Source: Pseudomonas sp. (GTDB lineage: Bacteria; Pseudomonadota; Gammaproteobacteria; Pseudomonadales; Pseudomonadaceae). Taken from it: a stretch of 5,260 bases of DNA. Positions 1-5,260 of this stretch are shown one piece after another; the first letter of the stretch is position 1, and each line of letters starts with the position of its first letter. The notes beneath the pieces are model-generated. The model ran no database searches and was not told the DNA's origin. It was given only the letters and a program-made list of their open reading frames with translations. The stretch is taken from contig JAURXE010000429.1 of NCBI GenBank assembly GCA_030654635.1, forward strand, positions 1-5,260, given 5' to 3'. Made by a program: the position numbers and the translations under genes.

Positions 1-572
<572 letters not shown>

Positions 573-597
573 GCGAAAACCATTCCTACCAGTTTTA

Positions 598-670
598 TAG
601 GGTGGGCTTCAGCCCACCGCGCCTAAATGCAAAAGAGTCGGTGGGCAACGCTTCGCGGTTGCCCACCCTA
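598..670. repeat. REP doublet (REPIN-like) between convergent mltF and tadA
   Basis: Two hairpins lie in inverted orientation. The first is GGTGGGCTTCAGCCCACC (601-618), an 8-bp perfect stem. The second (640-667) has a perfect 10-bp stem, GGTGGGCAAC (640-649) with GTTGCCCACC (658-667), closed by an 8-nt loop containing TTC. The outer ends are also perfect inverted arms: TAGGGTGGGC (598-607) and GCCCACCCTA (661-670). Two REP units flanking a short spacer with complementary outer arms is the REPIN architecture known from Pseudomonas and mobilised in trans by RAYT (TnpA-REP) proteins. Neither hairpin is followed by a clear T-tract, but the position between convergent genes would let it protect or end transcripts from both sides. 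The family assignment is by structure; no copy-number search was possible. Confidence 0.8.
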
Positions 671-1150
671 CGTTTGCTGGCGACGCGCTTTGAAGAAGGC
701 ACTTAGCGCTGCACTGCATTCATCGGCCAACACCCCGCCTTCCACCAGCACTCGATGATTGAGAAAACCCTGGGTGAAGAACTCGCCACGGCTGTGCACC
801 ACCCCGGCCTTGGGTTCGCTGGCGCCAAACACCACCCGGGCGATGCGCCCATGCACTATCAGGCCCGCGCACATACTGCACGGCTCCAGCGTTACATACA
901 GGGTGCTACCGGGGAGGCGGTAATTGGCCAGGGCCTTGGCCGCGTCGCGGATGGCGACCATCTCGGCATGGGCGCTGGGATCGTGGGTGCTGATCGGGCA
1001 ATTAAAACCACGGCCAATCACTTCGCCGTCCTGCACCAGCAAGGCGCCCACCGGCACTTCGCCAAGGGCTGCACCGGCCGCCGCCAAGGCCAAGGCCTCA
1101 CGCATAAAGTGCTGGTCTTGGCTGCGGTCGATGATGGTTGGTTTACGCAT
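668..1150 (-). CDS. tadA: tRNA-specific adenosine-34 deaminase
   Basis: Product of 160 residues. TadA deaminates A34 to inosine in the anticodon of tRNA-Arg(ACG), allowing one tRNA to read several CGN codons. It acts in the cytoplasm as a zinc-dependent homodimer. The cytidine/deoxycytidylate deaminase signature is complete: HAE at residues 61-63 (zinc ligand His61, proton-shuttle Glu63) and PCSMC at 90-94 (zinc ligands Cys91 and Cys94). EVPVGALLV near residue 31 and the C-terminal FLNHRVLVEGGVLADEC are typical of bacterial TadA. The ATG at 1150 (MRKPTIIDRSQDQHFMREAL) was chosen because it gives the usual Pseudomonas N-terminus; an in-frame ATG at 1192 would add 14 residues not typical of the family. 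No strong Shine-Dalgarno is seen for either start. The TAG stop (668-670) lies inside the outer arm of the adjacent REP doublet. Confidence 0.94.
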   Translation of the reverse strand: MRKPTIIDRSQDQHFMREALALAAAGAALGEVPVGALLVQDGEVIGRGFNCPISTHDPSAHAEMVAIRDAAKALANYRLPGSTLYVTLEPCSMCAGLIVHGRIARVVFGASEPKAGVVHSRGEFFTQGFLNHRVLVEGGVLADECSAALSAFFKARRQQT

Positions 1151-1191
1151 AAGATGATCCGCTAACGCTACTGGGCCGAAACTGTCCGGCA

Positions 1192-1220
1192 TTGATAAAA
1201 GCTATGTGCCCGCCCACCAA
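1192..1220 (-). promoter_or_regulatory. Possible sigma70 promoter for tadA (tentative)
   Basis: Reading the minus strand, TTGGTG (1220-1215) and TATCAA (1197-1192) are separated by 17 bp, resembling weak -35 and -10 boxes. Transcription would begin near 1185, leaving a leader of about 35 nt before the ATG at 1150. The longer-start ATG at 1192 would then fall inside the -10 box, which agrees with the chosen start. Matches to consensus are partial (about 3/6 and 4/6), so this is only a candidate. tadA is separated from the oxidase gene by 219 bp including a repeat, so it needs its own promoter or read-through. Confidence 0.22.
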
Positions 1221-1223
1221 ATT

Positions 1224-1337
1224 CGTAGGGTGTACTCGCCGAAGGCAGTACGCGATTGATCGACGGTTAACCACTGACTGACGGGCTGCTGCTGCGCAAT
1301 GGTGGGCTGTTCGGTGCGTTCCTGAGCCCACCCTACG
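1224..1337. repeat. Asymmetric REPIN-like element between tadA and the multicopper oxidase gene
   Basis: Outer arms are perfect 9-bp inverted repeats, CGTAGGGTG (1224-1232) and CACCCTACG (1329-1337), sharing the TAGGGTG end of the 598-670 element. The right half has a REP hairpin, GGTGGGCT (1301-1308) pairing with AGCCCACC (1325-1332). The left half instead has a different imperfect hairpin (about 1233-1251), GTACTCGCC against GGCAGTAC around a GAA loop. Between them lies about 47 bp including the palindrome GGTTAACC (1265-1272). No coding capacity is evident. It looks like a dispersed intergenic repeat of the same broad family, longer than the first and with one divergent half. Confidence 0.65.
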
Positions 1338-1369
1338 TCTGCCCAACCGCCCACTTGTGCTCCGCGCAT

Positions 1370-2746
1370 CTACGCCACTTCAATCGCCGCCATCAAGCCG
1401 GTTTCCATATGGTCAATGACATGGCAATGGAACATCCAGCTGCCCGGATTATCCGCCACCAGGGCGATGCGCGCGCTTTCGTTTTTGCCCAGCAAGTAGG
1501 TGTCGGTAAAATACGGAATCACCTGATGGCGATTGGACGACAACACCTTGAAACTCATGCCATGCAGATGGATCGGGTGCTGGTACTGCGCCATATTGCG
1601 CAGCTCGAAGATATAACTCTTGCCCAGCTGCAAGGTGGCGATGGGTTTGTCGGCGCAGTTCTTGTCGCTGATGTCCCAGGCCTCGCCATTGATCTGCCAG
1701 AAGCTGCGCGGCGCGCCGTTGGCGGTGTTTTCCGACAGGCTGCCGACCCACTCGAAGCTAAAGCGCAGGGTTTCGGCGCTGGCCAAGTCCGGCTCACTGA
1801 TCGGGTTGGCCGGCAGAGCCGGCGGCCACTCGCGGCCTCCAGCGATCAGCGGCTGATCAGCTGCGCGCAGAGTCGCCAGCCGCACCGGGCCGTTACGCAG
1901 GGATAACTCGCTGCCGGGGGCCGGCACTTTCAAAGCCAGATCGATGCGCATGCCCGGGCCCAGCCAATACTCTTTGCCCAGCGGGCGCGGCGCCACTGGA
2001 TTGCCATCCAGGGCATAGATCTGCACCTCGGCATCCGGCAAGTTCAAGCGATAGGTCAGGGTGTTATCGACATTCAATAAACGCAGGCGCACCACCTGCC
2101 CGGCCGGCAGATCGAGGGTCGGCGCATGCACGCCATTGATGCTCGACAAGCGCCCCGGCGTGCCACCACGGGCGGCTTCGCGCGGCAGGCTAAAGGCACC
2201 GAAGGCGCCCTGCTCATCCACGTGCCAGTTCTTCAGGCACAGGGTGCGCTCATGGACAAAACCTGAGGGCTCACGCTCCTCAACAATCAAGGGGCCGACC
2301 AGACCGCGTCCCAGTTGCTCGCTGCTGGTGATATGCGGGTGATACCAGAAGCTGCCGGCGTCCGGCACCTGGAACTGATAGTCAAAATACTCACCGGGCA
2401 ACACCGGCAATTGCGAGACGTAAGGCACCCCATCCATGGCCAGCGGCAACCGAATGCCGTGCCAGTGGATGGTGCTGGCGACCGGCAGATGGTTGATAAA
2501 ACGCACCCGCAACCAGTCGCCCTGCCGCACCCGCAATTCCAGACCTGGCGCCTGCCCGCCATAGGCCCAGGCGGGGGTCTGATGACCCGCCACCAGCTCG
2601 AGATCCAGGGGCGCGGCGATCAATTCATAGTCATGGGTATTGCCCGCGCGGGGCCGGCCCAGCCAATAACGCACGCCACCGGCGCCGAGGCCAACAACGC
2701 TAAGACCGAGCAAGCCGGCGAGCACTTTTCTGCGGGTAAATGACAT
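1370..2746 (-). CDS. Tat-exported three-domain multicopper oxidase, substrate unknown
   Basis: Product of 458 residues, the length I recall for P. aeruginosa PA3768. The N-terminus SFTRRKVLAGLLGLSVVGLG is a twin-arginine signal, so the protein should be exported folded with copper. Cupredoxin domain 1 (about 45-155) carries HWH (His94, His96) and WYHPH (His136, His138). Domain 2 spans about 165-310. Domain 3 (about 325-458) carries HPIHLHG (His390, His393, His395) and HCHVIDHMETGLM (His440, Cys441, His442, His446). Together these supply the type 1 site and all eight histidines of the trinuclear site, so four-electron oxygen reduction to water is expected. The type 1 axial position is Leu451, not Met. 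There is no Met-rich segment like that of CueO, so a cuprous oxidase role is not supported; laccase-like oxidation of phenols or metals is possible. The ATG at 2746 was chosen because it puts the RR motif at the N-terminus and has AGAGGTG 9 nt upstream; an in-frame ATG at 2812 lacks these merits. It seems monocistronic. Confidence 0.9.
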   Translation of the reverse strand: MSFTRRKVLAGLLGLSVVGLGAGGVRYWLGRPRAGNTHDYELIAAPLDLELVAGHQTPAWAYGGQAPGLELRVRQGDWLRVRFINHLPVASTIHWHGIRLPLAMDGVPYVSQLPVLPGEYFDYQFQVPDAGSFWYHPHITSSEQLGRGLVGPLIVEEREPSGFVHERTLCLKNWHVDEQGAFGAFSLPREAARGGTPGRLSSINGVHAPTLDLPAGQVVRLRLLNVDNTLTYRLNLPDAEVQIYALDGNPVAPRPLGKEYWLGPGMRIDLALKVPAPGSELSLRNGPVRLATLRAADQPLIAGGREWPPALPANPISEPDLASAETLRFSFEWVGSLSENTANGAPRSFWQINGEAWDISDKNCADKPIATLQLGKSYIFELRNMAQYQHPIHLHGMSFKVLSSNRHQVIPYFTDTYLLGKNESARIALVADNPGSWMFHCHVIDHMETGLMAAIEVA

Positions 2747-2755
2747 GGGTACAGA

Positions 2756-2782
2756 CACCTCTAGATAGGGGGACTTTCTAGA
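2756..2782 (-). promoter_or_regulatory. Ribosome-binding site of the oxidase gene with paired TCTAGA palindromes
   Basis: On the minus strand AGAGGTG (2762-2756) lies 9 nt before the ATG at 2746, a good Shine-Dalgarno that fixes the start. Two TCTAGA palindromes, 2777-2782 and 2760-2765, are separated by 11 nt and can pair as a 6-bp stem in the mRNA leader. The proximal copy shares three bases (AGA) with the Shine-Dalgarno. The Shine-Dalgarno is well supported; a regulatory role for the palindrome pair is inference. Confidence 0.5.
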
Positions 2783-2826
2783 ACAACACGCTGGGCCCAT
2801 CAGGGGAGACAAGGTAGGTATGTAAT

Positions 2827-2853
2827 AGCCGGTCTCTGACGGACCGGCTTTTT
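2827..2853. terminator. GC-rich hairpin with T5 tract, terminator-like, downstream of guaA
   Basis: AGCCGGTC (2827-2834) pairs perfectly with GACCGGCT (2842-2849) around a 7-nt loop. TTTTT at 2849-2853 makes a good intrinsic terminator for plus-strand transcription. No plus-strand gene precedes it. Read in the guaA direction (minus), an A5 tract precedes the stem and only TATTAC follows, so termination there would be weaker. It lies about 170 nt past the guaA stop and about 80 nt before the oxidase start, and most probably ends the guaBA transcript, perhaps also stopping transcription antisense to the oxidase gene. Confidence 0.55.
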
Positions 2854-2904
2854 AGAAGCTTTTAAAATCGAACAGGTGACGCGGAAAAAGGGTTACTGGG
2901 CTAA

Positions 2905-2989
2905 GGCCAGGCAAGGCGCCCCGGAGCTTTTAAGCGCAGCGTACTGCACTACGTGAGCATTAAAAGCGAGGACGCAACGCAGCATGGCC
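2905..2989. repeat. Long imperfect palindrome, probable dispersed intergenic repeat
   Basis: This 85-bp stretch folds on itself around a 6-nt centre (2944-2949). Perfect paired segments are GGCCA/TGGCC (2905-2909 with 2985-2989), GCTTTTAA/TTAAAAGC (2926-2933 with 2960-2967) and CGTA/TACG (2940-2943 with 2950-2953). The parts between them are mismatched and slightly unequal in length. AGCTTTTAA also occurs at 2857-2865, just outside. There is no T-tract and no credible gene. It starts about 30 bp beyond the guaA stop. It resembles intergenic repeats I recall from Pseudomonas genomes, but that recollection is unverified. It is unrelated in sequence to the GGTGGGC REP elements elsewhere in the window. 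Confidence 0.55.
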
Positions 2990-3018
2990 GACGATCAGGA
3001 AGCCGTCCCGCTAACGCA

Positions 3019-4596
3019 TCACTCCCACTCGATGGTCGCTGGTGGCTTGCTCGACACGTCGTAGGTGACGCGGGAGATGTCTGCGATCTCGTTGATGATC
3101 CGGCCGCTGACTTTCTCCAGCAGCTCGTAAGGCAGGTGCGCCCAGCGAGCGGTCATAAAGTCGATGGTTTCTACCGCACGCAGCGCCACGACCCAAGCGT
3201 AACGACGGCCATCACCGACCACACCAACCGACTTGACCGGCTGGAACACCACGAAGGCCTGGCTGGTCTTGTGGTACCAGTCGAAGTTGTGCAGCTCCTC
3301 CATAAAGATATGGTCGGCTTGACGCAACAGGTCGGCGTATTCCTTCTTCACTTCACCGAGGATACGCACACCCAGGCCCGGGCCTGGGAACGGGTGACGG
3401 TAAACCATGTTGTATGGCAGACCGAGCTCCAGACCCAACTTACGCACTTCGTCTTTGAACAGTTCGCGCAGCGGTTCAACCAGCTTGAGGTTCATGTCAT
3501 CTGGCAAGCCACCCACGTTGTGGTGCGACTTGATCACGTGAGCCTTGCCATTTTTCGCGCCGGCCGACTCGATCACGTCCGGGTAGATGGTGCCCTGGGC
3601 GAGGAACTTGATGTTGTCGAGCTTGGACGACTCGGCATCGAACACTTCGATAAAGGTGCGGCCGATGATTTTGCGTTTCTTCTCTGGGTCGGCTTCGCCG
3701 GCCAGATTATTCAGGAATAAATCCTGGGCGTTGGCGCGAATCACTTTAACGCCCATGTTCTCGGCGAACATGGCCATCACCTGCTCGCCTTCGTGCAGAC
3801 GCAGCAAGCCGTTATCGACAAACACGCAGGTCAGCTGGTCGCCAATCGCCTTATGCAGCAAGGCCGCTACTACCGACGAATCCACCCCACCGGACAAGCC
3901 CAGCAGCACGTTGGCGCTACCGACTTGGGCGCGCACGTTGGCAATCGCATCGTTAACAATGTTCGACGACGTCCACAAGGCTTCGCAACCGCAGATATCC
4001 AGCACAAAACGCGACAGGATGCGCCCGCCCTGCTTGGTGTGGGTCACTTCCGGGTGGAACTGCACGCCGTAGTAAGCACGGGTATCGTCGGCCATGCCGG
4101 CGATTGGGCAGCTCGGGGTACTGGCCAGGATATGGAAACCCGGCGCCAGGGTGGTGACTTTGTCGCCGTGGCTCATCCACACATCGAGACCGAGCAGGCC
4201 ATCGTCGTCCACGCTGTCTTCGATACCGTCGAGCAAGCGTGACTTGCCAACGATATCAACACGGGCATAACCAAATTCACGCAAGTCCGAGCCTTCAACC
4301 TTGCCGCCCAACTGCTCGGCCATGGTCTGCATGCCGTAGCAGATACCGAAGACCGGCACGCCCAGATCGAACACCGCCTGCGGCGCGCGCGGGCTGTCGG
4401 CTTCATGCACCGACTCCGGACCACCGGCGAGGATGATGCCGCGCGGGGCAAACGCCCGAATCGCCGCGTCGTCCATATCAAAAGGATGCAACTCGCAGTA
4501 CACGCCGATCTCGCGCACACGGCGGGCAATCAGCTGGCTGTACTGGGAACCGAAGTCGAGGATAAGGATGCGGTGCGCGTGAATATCGTGGGCCAT
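3019..4596 (-). CDS. guaA: GMP synthase (glutamine-hydrolysing)
   Basis: Complete product of 525 residues, the same length as E. coli GuaA. It converts XMP to GMP using ATP and ammonia released from glutamine, the last step of de novo guanine nucleotide synthesis, in the cytoplasm as a dimer. The class I glutamine amidotransferase domain (about 8-205) shows [25 protein letters not shown] with nucleophile Cys86, and FHPEVTHT with His181 and Glu183, completing the triad. The ATP-pyrophosphatase domain follows, with the P-loop LSGGVDSSV at about 234-242. The C-terminal dimerisation domain has [15 protein letters not shown] (401-415) and ends in the conserved IEWE. The ATG at 4596 gives the normal N-terminus; GAGAGAC (4607-4601) is a modest, closely spaced ribosome-binding site. 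It lies 92 bp downstream of guaB on the same strand, the standard guaBA arrangement. No key residue is missing. Confidence 0.98.
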   Translation of the reverse strand: MAHDIHAHRILILDFGSQYSQLIARRVREIGVYCELHPFDMDDAAIRAFAPRGIILAGGPESVHEADSPRAPQAVFDLGVPVFGICYGMQTMAEQLGGKVEGSDLREFGYARVDIVGKSRLLDGIEDSVDDDGLLGLDVWMSHGDKVTTLAPGFHILASTPSCPIAGMADDTRAYYGVQFHPEVTHTKQGGRILSRFVLDICGCEALWTSSNIVNDAIANVRAQVGSANVLLGLSGGVDSSVVAALLHKAIGDQLTCVFVDNGLLRLHEGEQVMAMFAENMGVKVIRANAQDLFLNNLAGEADPEKKRKIIGRTFIEVFDAESSKLDNIKFLAQGTIYPDVIESAGAKNGKAHVIKSHHNVGGLPDDMNLKLVEPLRELFKDEVRKLGLELGLPYNMVYRHPFPGPGLGVRILGEVKKEYADLLRQADHIFMEELHNFDWYHKTSQAFVVFQPVKSVGVVGDGRRYAWVVALRAVETIDFMTARWAHLPYELLEKVSGRIINEIADISRVTYDVSSKPPATIEWE

Positions 4597-4628
4597 AACC
4601 GTCTCTCGTAGCAGAATTCATAAATGAG

Positions 4629-4663
4629 CGGGGCCGCCCTGTTAAACAACAGCGACAGCCCCG
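4629..4663 (-). promoter_or_regulatory. Hairpin in the guaB-guaA spacer
   Basis: In the transcribed (minus) direction CGGGGC (4663-4658) pairs with GCCCCG (4634-4629), and inside it CTGTT (4652-4648) pairs with AACAG (4643-4639) around a 4-nt loop, GTTT; an internal loop separates the two stems. The next bases, CTCATTTATG, are not a real U-tract, so this is not a convincing terminator. It may instead stabilise or process the guaBA mRNA or tune guaA relative to guaB. The fold is seen in the sequence; the function is inferred. Confidence 0.4.
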
Positions 4664-4688
4664 GTCTTCTTCATTTCAAAAGCGTCGA

Positions 4689-5260
<572 letters not shown>

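Noticed and set aside
1151..1192. Upstream in-frame ATG giving tadA 14 more residues
   Set aside because: The extra residues are not typical of TadA, no Shine-Dalgarno precedes that ATG, and a possible -10 box overlaps it.
598..1337. The clustered hairpins as a CRISPR array or tRNA genes
   Set aside because: There are no regularly spaced identical repeats with unique spacers, and no cloverleaf; the structures are inverted REP-type hairpins.
1355..1906. 183-residue plus-strand frame antisense to the oxidase gene
   Set aside because: The minus-strand frame has all the copper-ligand motifs; the antisense product matches nothing I recognise. Long antisense frames are common at this GC content.
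2747..2812. Upstream in-frame ATG giving the oxidase 22 more residues
   Set aside because: It would bury the twin-arginine motif away from the N-terminus and run through the good Shine-Dalgarno that serves the ATG at 2746.
2953..3720. 255-residue plus-strand frame antisense to guaA
   Set aside because: GuaA is unambiguous on the other strand over the whole region. The antisense frame begins inside the palindromic repeat and has no family motif.

Overview
The window looks like ordinary core chromosome of a Pseudomonas-type gammaproteobacterium. It is GC-rich. From memory, the gene order mltF, tadA, a Tat-exported multicopper oxidase, guaA, guaB matches the P. aeruginosa PA3764-PA3770 neighbourhood, and the proteins read as typical Pseudomonas orthologues. 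Species cannot be fixed from the sequence. I found no prophage, transposase, CRISPR array, RNA gene or unknown protein system.

Layout from left to right: (1) the 3' end of mltF (+), a membrane-bound lytic transglycosylase. (2) A REP doublet (REPIN-like, 598-670) in the gap between convergent mltF and tadA; its outer arm supplies the tadA stop codon. (3) tadA (-), the tRNA adenosine-34 deaminase. (4) A 219-bp gap with a second, asymmetric REPIN-like element (1224-1337) and a possible weak tadA promoter. (5) A 458-residue three-domain multicopper oxidase (-) with a twin-arginine signal. (6) A 272-bp gap (2747-3018) holding the oxidase ribosome-binding site next to paired TCTAGA palindromes, a GC-rich hairpin with a T5 tract, and a long imperfect palindrome that looks like a dispersed intergenic repeat. 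(7) guaA (-), complete. (8) A 92-bp spacer with a hairpin. (9) the 3' part of guaB (-), cut by the window edge just upstream of its catalytic cysteine.

guaB and guaA form the classical guaBA pair: IMP dehydrogenase makes XMP and GMP synthetase aminates it to GMP. The other genes share no pathway with them: TadA acts in tRNA decoding, MltF in periplasmic cell-wall turnover, and the oxidase is probably a periplasmic copper-dependent enzyme of unknown substrate. The distinctive content lies in the intergenic repeats and hairpins rather than in the proteins. Every gap between genes is under 300 bp and is described above.
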